Source of the DNA: QFNR01 sp043842855
Lineage (GTDB): Bacteria > Pseudomonadota > Gammaproteobacteria > Burkholderiales > Neisseriaceae
Length of the DNA: 64,000 nt
Direction: 5' to 3'
Assembly (NCBI GenBank): GCA_043842855.1
Contig: JBBPJF010000001.1
Coordinates: forward strand, 124,001-188,000
Part shown: piece after piece, positions 44,645 through 53,763 of the stretch
Position numbering within the stretch: the first letter of the stretch is position 1
How the letters are laid out: each line of letters opens with the position of its first letter
Notes under the pieces: generated by a model
What the model saw: only the letters and a program-made list of their open reading frames with translations
What the model was told of the DNA's origin: nothing
Databases searched by the model: none
Translations under genes and position numbers: made by a program

Positions 44645-45364
44645 CTACGTACGTCTAGTCGAAAAAAAATTCGCTAATAAAGCTCTACTTTCATCCGCCA
44701 ACACACCCCCGAGGAAAGCCGTATGATGATTCATATGTCGATAAGTACGACAATCAAAGCTCTCTACCATACCTGATTTACTTTCGGCTGTAGCATAAAC
44801 TACACGCGCCACACGAGCCTGCAGGATCGCTCCAGTACACATCATACAAGGCTCTAAAGTGACATAAAGATCACAATTCTCTAAACGGTAATTGCTAAGT
44901 CGCTCACTTGCCGATTTAATAGCCAAAAGCTCTGCATGATTGCCTACGTAACATCCCGATAAACACTGATTATAGCCAGTTGCAATTACGCGTTGATTTT
45001 GAACGATCACCGCTCCAACAGGAACCTCCTGCATTTCAAAAGCCTTATTGGCTTCCCGCAAGGCCAGCTCCATATAATACTGCATCTCGCTAGGGTGGGG
45101 AAAAACCCTATTAATAGGAACTTTTTTTATCTCATCTACCAACGATTGTTTTACATCAGAAGTAATAGCTTCCATACAGAGCCCTTGCTCTACAGCATAG
45201 AGCCGCCAAAGCACTGAATGCGTCAACCCGGGGTACAGAGCACGCAATCTTGCAAAAACGAACAATGCACCCTCCCTAACCAAATCCCTCTGCGAAATTA
45301 TCTGAAGGCTACTGAGCTTCAACGCCAAACTTTTAAAAATTAAAGGATGTTTCTCCAAAACCAA
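44645..45364 (-). CDS. tadA: tRNA adenosine(34) deaminase TadA with N-terminal TfoX-C-like domain
   Basis: TadA deaminates A34 to inosine in tRNA-Arg(ACG). The deaminase core spans about residues 90-239, with zinc motifs NHAELLAI and PCMMCTGAI. The first 80 residues resemble the TfoX C-terminal domain (ISQRDLVREGALFVFARLRALYPGLTHSVLWRLYA), an arrangement I recall in Neisseria TadA. That makes 239 aa against about 165 for the E. coli protein. The start is a TTG at 45364 with GAGGA seven bases upstream. What the extra domain does is not known to me. Confidence 0.9.
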   Translation of the reverse strand: MVLEKHPLIFKSLALKLSSLQIISQRDLVREGALFVFARLRALYPGLTHSVLWRLYAVEQGLCMEAITSDVKQSLVDEIKKVPINRVFPHPSEMQYYMELALREANKAFEMQEVPVGAVIVQNQRVIATGYNQCLSGCYVGNHAELLAIKSASERLSNYRLENCDLYVTLEPCMMCTGAILQARVARVVYATAESKSGMVESFDCRTYRHMNHHTAFLGGVLADESRALLANFFSTRRT

Positions 45365-45413
45365 TGTTAATCCTCAACCTAATGAGTACTCTAAAACTAC
45401 ATTACATGCCGAT

Positions 45414-46928
45414 TCATTTAGCTGGGTTATGGCCTTCTCTCTTTTCTTTTGCAATAACCTTTTTCTCATTAACTTTGTATTGGCCTAATGACTGTTTCCA
45501 CAAAGCTTGATTTTGCGTTAATTCTATGGCTTTTCTCAACTGCTCATCTTCTTTGGGATCAGGCAAGTAGTTATAGGAACCCTGTTTAAGCAATTTCTCT
45601 CTCATATGCTTATTTTTTTCTTCCTGAACTTTTCTATTTACTACACCCTCTGTCTTCATAGAGCCAGCTTTTGTTTTTACTTCCGCTTTAACCTCTTCCT
45701 CTCCACTTGGATTAGATAAATGGTTGTCAAGGTCTGCCTCGTGAAAATCAAAGAAAAGATCATCATCTTTAGTGTGAACTACTACGTCCGGAACAATTCC
45801 TCTAGCCTGGATAGAGCGATCCTTAGGGGTGTAATATAAGGCAACGGTTAGCTTAAGTCCGTTATTGTTACTTAAAGGAATAATAGTTTGTACTGACCCT
45901 TTACCAAAGCTTTGAGTTCCTACTACTACCGCGCGTCTATAGTCTTGTAAGGCACCTGTGACAATCTCTGAAGCAGAAGCAGAACCCGAATTAATTAGCA
46001 GAGTGAGGGGTAATTTTTTTATTTCTGGTGGTAAACCGGCTAGGGGATCTTCGCTACTAAAACCTTCATTGACATTACGATAATCATTCTTGGTTGCCCT
46101 CAAAATAGTCTGAGTAACATTATTTCTACCTTTAGTGCTTACCACTACTTCATTTTGGGGAATAAACACTGCTGTCATCCCTATAGCAGAATTGAGCAAG
46201 CCTCCTCCATTATTTCTCAAATCCACAATTAAACCTTTGAGAGGTTGTGGACTAATTTTATAGAGCTCCTTGATGTGAGCAACGAAATCCTCTACAGTTT
46301 GCTCCTTAAAGCCATTCACTCGAATATAACCTATGCCAGGAGCCATTAGTTTACTCTTAACTGACTTCACATTGATGAGCGCTCGCTTCAGTCTAACCTC
46401 AAAAGGCGTTACCTGACTTTTTCTAGCAATCGTTAGTTTTACTTCAGTCCCCGGCTCACCTCGCATTTTTTTAGATGCTTCAAGTGTAGACATACCTTTA
46501 GTAGAAACACCATTGATTTTAACTATGTAATCATTAGACCTTAGTCCAGCTCTAAAAGCTGGAGTATCCTCTATAGGGGTGATAATCTTAATAAAACTTT
46601 CATCTTTAACGATTTCTAGACCCAAGCCCCCAAACTTGCCCGTAGTTTGCTCCATTAGACCCTTAAAATCTTCTTGGTCAAGGTATTCGGAATGAGGATC
46701 TAAACCCGAAACCATACCCTTCATAGCATTTTTAATTAGATCACTATCTTTTGTCGTCTGAAAATAATTTGCTTTTACCTGGCCGTACACTTCAGCAAAG
46801 CTTTTAATTTCATTAACCGGCAAGGACTCTTTAACTGTAACAGCTTGAGGATTAGCATGCGCTTGCAAGCTCAAACTTAGCCCAGCGCCAACCAATACCC
46901 CTATCACACAAATGGATATTTTCTTCAT
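45414..46928 (-). CDS. ctpA: Carboxyl-terminal processing protease (S41)
   Basis: This 504-aa periplasmic serine protease cleaves C-termini and regulates peptidoglycan hydrolases. It has a signal peptide (MKKISICVIGVLVGAGLSLSLQAHA), a helical N-terminus, a PDZ domain (about 95-170, GGLGLEIV and AGLRSNDYIVKINGVST), and the S41 core with INSGSASASEIVTGAL (catalytic Ser) and GTQSFGKGSVQTI (catalytic Lys). The C-terminus is a charged tail. It sits downstream of envC, as in betaproteobacterial gpm-envC-ctpA clusters, a link between cell-wall hydrolase control and proteolysis. Confidence 0.95.
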   Translation of the reverse strand: MKKISICVIGVLVGAGLSLSLQAHANPQAVTVKESLPVNEIKSFAEVYGQVKANYFQTTKDSDLIKNAMKGMVSGLDPHSEYLDQEDFKGLMEQTTGKFGGLGLEIVKDESFIKIITPIEDTPAFRAGLRSNDYIVKINGVSTKGMSTLEASKKMRGEPGTEVKLTIARKSQVTPFEVRLKRALINVKSVKSKLMAPGIGYIRVNGFKEQTVEDFVAHIKELYKISPQPLKGLIVDLRNNGGGLLNSAIGMTAVFIPQNEVVVSTKGRNNVTQTILRATKNDYRNVNEGFSSEDPLAGLPPEIKKLPLTLLINSGSASASEIVTGALQDYRRAVVVGTQSFGKGSVQTIIPLSNNNGLKLTVALYYTPKDRSIQARGIVPDVVVHTKDDDLFFDFHEADLDNHLSNPSGEEEVKAEVKTKAGSMKTEGVVNRKVQEEKNKHMREKLLKQGSYNYLPDPKEDEQLRKAIELTQNQALWKQSLGQYKVNEKKVIAKEKREGHNPAK

Positions 46929-46950
46929 AAATTATTCACCACTCAAATTA

Positions 46951-48234
46951 TCAAAACCAAGATTTTGGATTAATAGGCCTTGTATTCTCTCTTAGCTCAA
47001 AGTAAAGACCATTTTTCCCGCTGTATAAACTTCCTGTCACGCCTAAAGAACTGCCCGCTTGTACAGGATCCCCTTGGGAAATATCGACACTTGACAAACC
47101 TGTATAGATACTCGCGTAGGCCTGATCATGTTTCACTATTACTGTCAAGCCATAATCCTGTGTCGGTCCTACATAAGCTACTGTACCCTGCGCCACGCTG
47201 ACTACCCTGCTCCCCGTTGGCGATTCTATAACAAATCCCTTAGTGACGCTACCATCCTCCTGCCTGTAACCATAAGGGTGAGTGACTTTCCCGCGCAAGA
47301 CTGGAAAAACTAAATGACCCTTCTGATGTGCTAAACCCGAAACGCCTAAAGCCTCAGAACTATCCACAATGTTGTTATGTTGCTTGTCAATTAGGTGCAA
47401 ATCTTCTTGAGTTAAATTTCCAGGGAGAGATCCTTTGTCTTCAGAAGCCCTATCCAACGCACTGGTACTTTTGCTGTAGGGATAATCACTCCGTGTAGTT
47501 TTACCTACAGACTGGATTGAAATGGCCTCATTTTTTTTGGATAAATTTCTAACCATTTGATTTAACTGAATTTGTAAGGACTTAAGTGAACGCAGTCGAG
47601 TTTTCCCCTGGACGATTTGCATTTGCAATGTTCGTTTGATTTGCTGCTGCTCTCTTTTTTTGCTCTGCCATTCTTTTATCAAAGTCTGCTGCCGTTGTTC
47701 CAGTATAGTTAGATAATTGTATCGATTTTGAAGCAAACGCTCTGACTGTTGTAATTGGCTTAATTGTACTTTTAAAGTTGAGAAATGCTGCTTCTGGGCC
47801 GCTTGTAGATACTTTACATAGGCCAGCTGTCGTTGTCGGTCACCTGGTTTCCCTGAGTGCTGAAGCAAGGACAGAAGGACTGAGGCAGGCGGATGCCGAT
47901 AAAAATTTGCCAAAAACTGTCCTATATTCTTTCTCAAAAGGTCTATTTGTTTCTTTTGCCCTTGTACCTGCTCCTCTAGCAGCTGCCCCTCCTTACGGAT
48001 ACGCTGCATGAGAGCCTCTGTTGTAAGTATATTCTTTTGATAGCTTGCTTCCTGAAGTTTTAGCCGTGCTAATTCCTTTTCAATCCTAGCCTTTCTAATT
48101 TCTTTTTGCAGTACTATAGTGGTCTCTTTTTTGAGATCTTTTTGGACCGCGTTAAGCCTATTGTCTATTATGGTATCTGCCATTGCCCAACGCATTAACC
48201 ACATAGAAATTAAAACGGAAAGCTGTCTTTTCAT
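46951..48234 (-). CDS. envC: Murein hydrolase activator EnvC
   Basis: This 427-aa exported protein has a signal peptide, a long coiled coil (about 25-240, with KARIEKELARLKLQEASYQK), and a C-terminal LytM/M23-like domain (about 310-427, RGKVTHPYGYRQEDG...). The zinc-ligand HxH is replaced (NGLYFELRENTRPINP), so the domain should be inactive and act as an amidase activator, as E. coli EnvC does for AmiA/B. It lies 10 bases after gpmI and upstream of ctpA, the standard order. Confidence 0.92.
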   Translation of the reverse strand: MKRQLSVLISMWLMRWAMADTIIDNRLNAVQKDLKKETTIVLQKEIRKARIEKELARLKLQEASYQKNILTTEALMQRIRKEGQLLEEQVQGQKKQIDLLRKNIGQFLANFYRHPPASVLLSLLQHSGKPGDRQRQLAYVKYLQAAQKQHFSTLKVQLSQLQQSERLLQNRYNYLTILEQRQQTLIKEWQSKKREQQQIKRTLQMQIVQGKTRLRSLKSLQIQLNQMVRNLSKKNEAISIQSVGKTTRSDYPYSKSTSALDRASEDKGSLPGNLTQEDLHLIDKQHNNIVDSSEALGVSGLAHQKGHLVFPVLRGKVTHPYGYRQEDGSVTKGFVIESPTGSRVVSVAQGTVAYVGPTQDYGLTVIVKHDQAYASIYTGLSSVDISQGDPVQAGSSLGVTGSLYSGKNGLYFELRENTRPINPKSWF

Positions 48235-48243
48235 CTGATAATT

Positions 48244-49782
48244 TTAGTGCCAACGAACAAGATTCTTCCCAGTCATTTCAGGAGGTGGGTCAATTCCCAG
48301 CAAAGCTAGAATGGTCGGTGCTACATCCTTGAGAGCACCATTCTTTTCAATTTCTGCAGGCTCACCTACGTACAAAAAAGGAACCAAATTAGTAGTATGC
48401 TGCGTGTGGGGCTGCGCGCAGCTCTCGTCGTACATCTTTTCACAATTTCCGTGGTCAGCAGTAATCACCAATTCCCCTCCTCGTTGACGTACTTCCTGCG
48501 CTATTCGACCAATACACTTATCTAATGTCTCCACTGCAGTAATAGTAGCCTCCAAATTTCCTGTATGTCCTACCATGTCCGCATTAGCAAAATTACAAAT
48601 AATCACTTCATAAAGCCCTTTATGTACACTTTCTACTACTTTGTCCGTCACTTCATAAGCGCTCATTTCTGGCTTTAAATCATACGTAGTAACCTTTGGC
48701 GAGGGTACAAGTACCCTGTTTTCGTTGGCATATGGCGTTTCTATTCCTCCGTTGAAAAAATAAGTTACGTGAGGATACTTCTCAGTTTCTGCAATACGAA
48801 GTTGCCTTAATCCTTGTTGAGATAGATATTCACCCAGCCCATTTTGGAGAGATATAGGCGGGAAGAGTACTGCACAATGAAACTGATCACCATAGTCCGT
48901 CATCGTAAAGACATCGCTTAATTTTGGTATTCTCTGTCTTGGAAACCCAGAAAAATTAATATCGCTTAGAGCAGTCAAAAGTTGTCTCGAACGATCCGCC
49001 CTAAAATTTAAGAACAGTACTGCATCTCCGTCTTTCAAATATGCAGAGGCATCTACTCTAGTAGGATATAGAAATTCATCTGTCTCTCCTCTTGCATAAG
49101 CCTGCTCTAGTGCCTCTAAAGCGTCTGGGCTATCATAGCGGGCGGCTCCTCCCGTTAATACATCGTAGACAGGCCGAATACGTTCCCAGCGATGGTCCCT
49201 ATCCATTGCATAGAAGCGGCCTGAAACACTCCCTACTTTTATCTGCGGATGAGAAGCTTGATATTGTTGCAATCTTTGCAGGTAAATCCTTGCACTACGA
49301 GGCGGAGTATCCCTTCCATCTAAAAAAGGATGTACCACTACCTTTTTGAGCTTATGTTGAGTCAAAAGGTCTAAAATAGCAAAAAAATGCTCAATGTGAC
49401 TGTGCACTCCCCCATCAGAAAATAGGCCCAGTAAATGTACTGTGCGATCAGGATCTGAACATAGTTCCTTCACAGCAGTATTATCCTTGAGAGTATCTTC
49501 CCTAATACTTGATTGGATACGAGTAATGTCCTGCTCCACTACCCTGCCTGCACCCATGTTTAAGTGGCCCACCTCCGAATTACCAAACTGACCAGCGGGA
49601 AGCCCCACCCTTTCCTCTGAGGCTTCGATCGTCCCGTAAGCAAATTGTTCCGTAAGCGCATCCCAGTAAGGCATGTGAGCTTTAAAAATGGCATTGTCCG
49701 TTTCCTTTTTACCGACTCCAAAACCGTCTAGTATCAACAACACTATCGGACTCTTTCTCAAACGGAGTGGCGCCTGGTTCAT
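48244..49782 (-). CDS. gpmI: 2,3-bisphosphoglycerate-independent phosphoglycerate mutase
   Basis: GpmI interconverts 3- and 2-phosphoglycerate in glycolysis using a metal-bound phosphoserine. The 512-aa length matches the family (E. coli 514). Motifs are VLLILDGFG, GNSEVGHLNMGAGRVV (nucleophile Ser), HPFLDGRDTPP, RFYAMDRDHRWER, and the metal-binding ADMVGHTGN and ITADHGNCE. It is the first gene of gpmI-envC-ctpA. Confidence 0.97.
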   Translation of the reverse strand: MNQAPLRLRKSPIVLLILDGFGVGKKETDNAIFKAHMPYWDALTEQFAYGTIEASEERVGLPAGQFGNSEVGHLNMGAGRVVEQDITRIQSSIREDTLKDNTAVKELCSDPDRTVHLLGLFSDGGVHSHIEHFFAILDLLTQHKLKKVVVHPFLDGRDTPPRSARIYLQRLQQYQASHPQIKVGSVSGRFYAMDRDHRWERIRPVYDVLTGGAARYDSPDALEALEQAYARGETDEFLYPTRVDASAYLKDGDAVLFLNFRADRSRQLLTALSDINFSGFPRQRIPKLSDVFTMTDYGDQFHCAVLFPPISLQNGLGEYLSQQGLRQLRIAETEKYPHVTYFFNGGIETPYANENRVLVPSPKVTTYDLKPEMSAYEVTDKVVESVHKGLYEVIICNFANADMVGHTGNLEATITAVETLDKCIGRIAQEVRQRGGELVITADHGNCEKMYDESCAQPHTQHTTNLVPFLYVGEPAEIEKNGALKDVAPTILALLGIDPPPEMTGKNLVRWH

Positions 49783-49894
49783 AAATCAATCTCCCTTACC
49801 CCAAATGAAACACATTATAGTACCCGCCCCTTGATAATCCATATATGAGCCCCCATTATACCTTTTGGGTGATCACCGTAGTGAGGATACTTTT

Positions 49895-50467
49895 ATGAAT
49901 ACACATGCAGAGACCTTTTATTCGTTCAAAGATCATTTTTTAATAGCAACGCCACAGATTAATGACCCCTATTTTACTCATAGTGTTATCTACCTATTTG
50001 AACACAGTCCCAGTGGTGCTATGGGAGTGATTATCAATAAGCCATCTCCTCTTAAGATGGAGCACTTATTTAAGGCTATTGAAAAAGAGACGCCTAAACA
50101 GTTCCGTGAAGCTTGGTTACTTTTGGGAGGACCAATACAAGTAGATAGAGGCTTTTTAATCCATACTCCCGTTGGTAATTGGCAAAGTAGTCTTTCCATT
50201 AATGGTAAAATCGCAGTGACCACTTCGAAAGATATCATTGAAGGTTTATTTGAAGAAAATTCGCCTATTAAGTCTTTAGCAACCGTAGGCTACTCTGCTT
50301 GGGAGGAAGGTCAGTTAGAAGCTGAACTTAACGAGAATACTTGGATTACAATCCCTGTAGATCAAACGATTATGTTTGACCTGCCTTATCACCAGCGCTA
50401 TGAAGCGGCACTGAATTCCTTGGGTATCAAGGCACAAAATATCATGGCAGGCATAGGGCATGCCTGA
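49895..50467 (+). CDS. yqgE: UPF0301 protein YqgE/AlgH
   Basis: This 190-aa protein of the YqgE/AlgH family has no firm biochemical role. The family signatures FLIATPQINDPYFTHSVIYL, GAMGVIINKPSP and LLGGPIQVDRGFLIHT are present. I choose the ATG at 49895, with GAGGA seven bases upstream, over an in-frame TTG at 49865. It overlaps the next gene, ruvX, by 8 bases, as is usual for yqgE-yqgF. Confidence 0.93.
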   Translation: MNTHAETFYSFKDHFLIATPQINDPYFTHSVIYLFEHSPSGAMGVIINKPSPLKMEHLFKAIEKETPKQFREAWLLLGGPIQVDRGFLIHTPVGNWQSSLSINGKIAVTTSKDIIEGLFEENSPIKSLATVGYSAWEEGQLEAELNENTWITIPVDQTIMFDLPYHQRYEAALNSLGIKAQNIMAGIGHA

Positions 50468-50933
50468 TCGGGAAATAGGTACCGTTATCGCTATCGATTA
50501 CGGTATCAAACGGATAGGCCTTGCCTGCGGGGATGTAGCGGTTGGCATTACGCACCCTTTAGTTACCATTAGAGAAAGCAATAAGAAAGCCAAACTCAGA
50601 GCACTTGAAAAGATCTCGCAAGAATGGCAGCCTATCTTCTGGGTGATGGGTGTCCCGTTTTATTCAGACGGCAGTAAGAACGAACTAACCTCCGTCTGCC
50701 TAAAATTTGCTTCAGACCTTAGCAAGCAATTGGGTTTATCGGTGCATCTAGTCAATGAGGCTTACACCTCTTGCTACGCCAGCTCATTACTTCAGGAAAG
50801 CTCGCTAAGCCTACCTAAACATCAAGCCGTTTTAGACCAAGTGTCAGCTCAAGCAATCCTACAAGCGTTTTTTTCTGCAGGCTCTTACGACTGTATCCAC
50901 CCTCCTAAAGCTTGTACCCTTTTTGCAGATTAG
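50460..50933 (+). CDS. ruvX: Putative Holliday junction resolvase / rRNA-processing nuclease RuvX (YqgF)
   Basis: This 157-aa RNase H-fold protein is implicated in pre-16S rRNA processing and earlier in Holliday junction resolution. It keeps AIDYGIKRIGLACGD (first catalytic Asp), WVMGVPFYSDGS, and LDQVSAQAILQAFF (last Asp). The usual DER(x)ST motif reads NEAYTS here, so the Asp is replaced by Asn and the Arg by Ala, an unusual pair of changes in a normally conserved spot. It overlaps yqgE. Confidence 0.88.
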   Translation: MPDREIGTVIAIDYGIKRIGLACGDVAVGITHPLVTIRESNKKAKLRALEKISQEWQPIFWVMGVPFYSDGSKNELTSVCLKFASDLSKQLGLSVHLVNEAYTSCYASSLLQESSLSLPKHQAVLDQVSAQAILQAFFSAGSYDCIHPPKACTLFAD

Positions 50934-51078
50934 TATTACTCATTGGGCTACCGTTTCATCCAATTTCCAATCAGTCGCTCCAATATCCTCCAGAGCCTTT
51001 GCCTTGAAATTTCCTCATCTTTCTATTTAATTTGACAAGTTTAACCACTTTCTTCTAGTTTTTTATCTAAGAAGCATT

Positions 51079-51807
51079 TTAGAAAAACTCTTCTTTAGCT
51101 AGCAGGCGCCATCGACCTAACGGTAGCTGAGCCAGTGAGATGCGGCCAATTCTTATTCGCTTTAGTTTTATTACCTTGAGGCCTACTAGTTCACACATGC
51201 GTCGTATTTGTCTTTTTTTGCCCTGTCGTAAAACAAACCGAAGTTGCTGCGGATCTACCCGGCTCACTACTGCAGGTAGAAGTGCTTCTCCATCCAGATG
51301 TAGTCCCTCTCTAAGCAATTTCAGCCCCTCAGCACTCAGAAAACCAGAGACTTTGACCAAATACTCTTTTTCCACCACAGAGTCTCTCCCAATAATTTGA
51401 TTGGCTATCCGCCCATCCTGTGTCAATACTAGAAGACCAGTAGAATCAATATCTAAACGACCTGCAGGAGCCAGCCCTCTTAAAGGTAAGGTAAATTTAG
51501 GCGAAGAATTTTTTGGCCAATAGCGATCAATAGTAATGAGTTCTTGCGCGCTTGGATAATTTTTTTCCGGTTGAGAACTGACGTAACCCAGCGGCTTGTT
51601 GACCAATAAGGTTAACTTACGTGATTGTTGGATCTTGATTGATGATTTACATTGGACTACATCAGTTGTGGTTACTAATTGCCCAAGCTTTGCTACCTGC
51701 CCATTCACGTTTACCCATCCTCTAGCAATGTACTCATCTGCCTCCCGCCGCGAGCAAATCCCCAGTTGAGCTAAACGTTTATTAAGCCTTATAAACTCAG
51801 TAGACAT
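51079..51807 (-). CDS. rRNA/tRNA pseudouridine synthase, RsuA/RluB/RluE/RluF family
   Basis: This 242-aa protein has an N-terminal S4 domain (RLNKRLAQLGICSRREADEYI) and a catalytic domain with APAGRLDIDSTGLLVLTQDG, containing the catalytic Asp of the GRLD motif. The late segment is RQGKKRQIRRMCELVGLKVIKLKR. Sequence around the motif and the R-I-R-x-x-C segment resemble RluF-type enzymes most, but the exact rRNA or tRNA target cannot be told by eye. It is convergent with ruvX and stands alone. Confidence 0.87.
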   Translation of the reverse strand: MSTEFIRLNKRLAQLGICSRREADEYIARGWVNVNGQVAKLGQLVTTTDVVQCKSSIKIQQSRKLTLLVNKPLGYVSSQPEKNYPSAQELITIDRYWPKNSSPKFTLPLRGLAPAGRLDIDSTGLLVLTQDGRIANQIIGRDSVVEKEYLVKVSGFLSAEGLKLLREGLHLDGEALLPAVVSRVDPQQLRFVLRQGKKRQIRRMCELVGLKVIKLKRIRIGRISLAQLPLGRWRLLAKEEFF

Positions 51808-51901
51808 GACGATGCTTAAACCTAGTTATTATGAGAATTCTTATTAATTCATGTATAAAAGCTAAACCTTCTCCCCTCTGGAAAACTACTTAGGATGAAA
51901 A

Positions 51902-52912
51902 TTAACCGTCTCTTTCCTTTAACCAAAGGGCTACTTTGGGCGCATAATAAGTAAGTATGGCATCTGCGCCTGCCCGCTTACAGCACACTAGGCTTTCGTA
52001 AATCACTTCTTCTTCTAACCAGCCATTTTTAATGGCAGCACTCAACATCGCATACTCACCCGAGACCTGATAGACTAGGGTGGGGACCTTGAAGACTTCT
52101 TTGACACAGCGCACAATGTCTAGATAAGGTATCCCCGGTTTTACCATAACCATATCAGCGCCTTCTTTCAGATCAAGGGCAACTTCGTGTAGTGCCTCAT
52201 CACGATTAGAAAAATCTAACTGGTAGGTCCTTTTGTCTCCCTTCAGCTGAGAGGCTGAACCTACTGCCTCTCGAAAAGGTGCGTAGAATCCAGAAGCATA
52301 CTTAGCTGCGTAAGATAAAAGTAAGGTATCCTTGTACCCTGCAGCTTCTAATTCCCCTCGAATAGTACCTATCCTACCGTCCATCATATCACTAGGTGCA
52401 ATAATATCAGTACCAGCCTCTGCATGAGATAAAGCTTGTTGGACTAAAACCTCCACAGTCTCATCATTCATAATCTCACCGTGCTCATTGATCAAACCAT
52501 CTTGCCCATGCAGAGTATAGGGATCTAAAGCAACATCGGTAATAATACCTAACTCGGGGAGAGTTTGTTTAAGCACTCGTATAGCTCTAGGTACCAGGCC
52601 TTTGGGATTATAAGCTTCCTCTGCTCTCATACTCTTTTTAGCCATATCGATACGAGGAAATAACGCCAGCGTAGGAATACCTAGAGAAATACAGCGTTCT
52701 GCCTCTCTTAATAATAAATCTAGTGACAATACAGAAATTCCAGGTAAGGAGGCAACGGGGGTGGCCAATCGCTCCCCCTCTTGGATGAAGATAGGATAAA
52801 TCAAGTCCTTAATGTGCAAGTGATGTTCAGCCAACATATCGCGGCTAAAAGCTCGTTGACGAATTCTTCGCAAGCGACTATTGGGAAATTGATAGTAAGA
52901 AGTAAAACTCAT
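51902..52912 (-). CDS. hemB: Delta-aminolevulinic acid dehydratase (porphobilinogen synthase)
   Basis: HemB joins two 5-aminolevulinate molecules into porphobilinogen in heme synthesis. The 336-aa length fits. It shows RRIRQRAFSRDMLAEHHL at the start, IAPSDMMDGRIGTIR, LLSYAAKYASGFYAPFREA, and the active-site lysine region MVMVKPGIPYLDIV. It lies 12 bases after rlmH in the leftward can-nadD-rsfS-rlmH-hemB unit. Confidence 0.96.
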   Translation of the reverse strand: MSFTSYYQFPNSRLRRIRQRAFSRDMLAEHHLHIKDLIYPIFIQEGERLATPVASLPGISVLSLDLLLREAERCISLGIPTLALFPRIDMAKKSMRAEEAYNPKGLVPRAIRVLKQTLPELGIITDVALDPYTLHGQDGLINEHGEIMNDETVEVLVQQALSHAEAGTDIIAPSDMMDGRIGTIRGELEAAGYKDTLLLSYAAKYASGFYAPFREAVGSASQLKGDKRTYQLDFSNRDEALHEVALDLKEGADMVMVKPGIPYLDIVRCVKEVFKVPTLVYQVSGEYAMLSAAIKNGWLEEEVIYESLVCCKRAGADAILTYYAPKVALWLKERDG

Positions 52913-52924
52913 ATAGTTATCGCC

Positions 52925-53395
52925 CTAGCCACGATGATAAGGATGGTTCTGAATGATACTTATCGCTCTATACAACTGCTCTAGAAGAATGATTCTAGCC
53001 AAGCCATGCGGAAGGGTCAACTGAGACAATTGTAAGGTTAAAGCACTTTCTTTTTTTAGTAGAGGGCTAACACCGTCTGAACTTCCAATAACAAAGCAAG
53101 GACTTTCGCTCTGTGCTTGCCAACGTCGGAGTAAGTCTACCCAACCCAGAGTATTCAAGCCTACACCTTTTTCATCTAGGACAACTAGGTAGGAACCAGG
53201 CTCAATGGACTGTCGTATACTTTCTTCCTCTCGAGCAAGTATTTGTTCAGTTGTATAAGAAGCTTTTCTTTTTTCAGGCTTAATTTCTTTAAGCTTAACT
53301 GTATATTCCCGCTTAAAGCGTTTGAGATATTCTTCACACGCCGCACTAACCCAAGTGGGCATTTTATTACTAACGGCCAAGATTTGTAACTTCAC
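52925..53395 (-). CDS. rlmH: 23S rRNA (pseudouridine1915-N3)-methyltransferase RlmH
   Basis: RlmH methylates pseudouridine 1915 in helix 69 of 23S rRNA. The 156-aa protein has the SPOUT signature (VVLDEKGVGLNT, CFVIGSSDGVSP, LTLPHGLARIILLEQLYRA). The start is a GTG at 53395 that overlaps the rsfS stop by 4 bases (GTGA). It follows nadD and rsfS, the order common in betaproteobacteria. Confidence 0.95.
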   Translation of the reverse strand: MKLQILAVSNKMPTWVSAACEEYLKRFKREYTVKLKEIKPEKRKASYTTEQILAREEESIRQSIEPGSYLVVLDEKGVGLNTLGWVDLLRRWQAQSESPCFVIGSSDGVSPLLKKESALTLQLSQLTLPHGLARIILLEQLYRAISIIQNHPYHRG

Positions 53396-53763
53396 AAGCC
53401 TGACGCTTCTAGAATATCGTTAGAGAGTACCTTTGCTCCCCATAAGCTTTCAATATCATAGAAGTCTCGCACAGCTCGTTGCATTGCATGAATAATCACT
53501 TCTCCTGCGTCTACCAAAACCCATTCGCCATTTTCTAGACCCTCTATCCCAAGCACCTCATAACCCCCTGCTTTAAGTCCAGCCTCAATACGCTGACCCA
53601 TAGCTTTAACTTGTCTATTACTTTCTCCAGTACCAAGCACCATGTAGGAAAACAAGCTACTTTGCTTACTAACATCCACCACAAGGATATCTTTAGCTTT
53701 CACTGCTTCAAGGTTATCAACTATAGTATGAATCAGCAAATTGGTAGAAGCACTAGTAGTCAT
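53392..53763 (-). CDS. rsfS: Ribosomal silencing factor RsfS
   Basis: RsfS binds L14 on the 50S subunit and blocks subunit joining in nutrient stress. I start at the ATG at 53763 (123 aa), with AAAGG five bases upstream; a GTG at 53769 is in frame but too close to that site. Motifs are KAKDILVVDVSKQSSLFSYMV and GEWVLVDAGEVIIHAMQRAVRDFYDIESLWG. It overlaps nadD by 11 bases and rlmH by 4. Confidence 0.95.
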   Translation of the reverse strand: MTTSASTNLLIHTIVDNLEAVKAKDILVVDVSKQSSLFSYMVLGTGESNRQVKAMGQRIEAGLKAGGYEVLGIEGLENGEWVLVDAGEVIIHAMQRAVRDFYDIESLWGAKVLSNDILEASGL

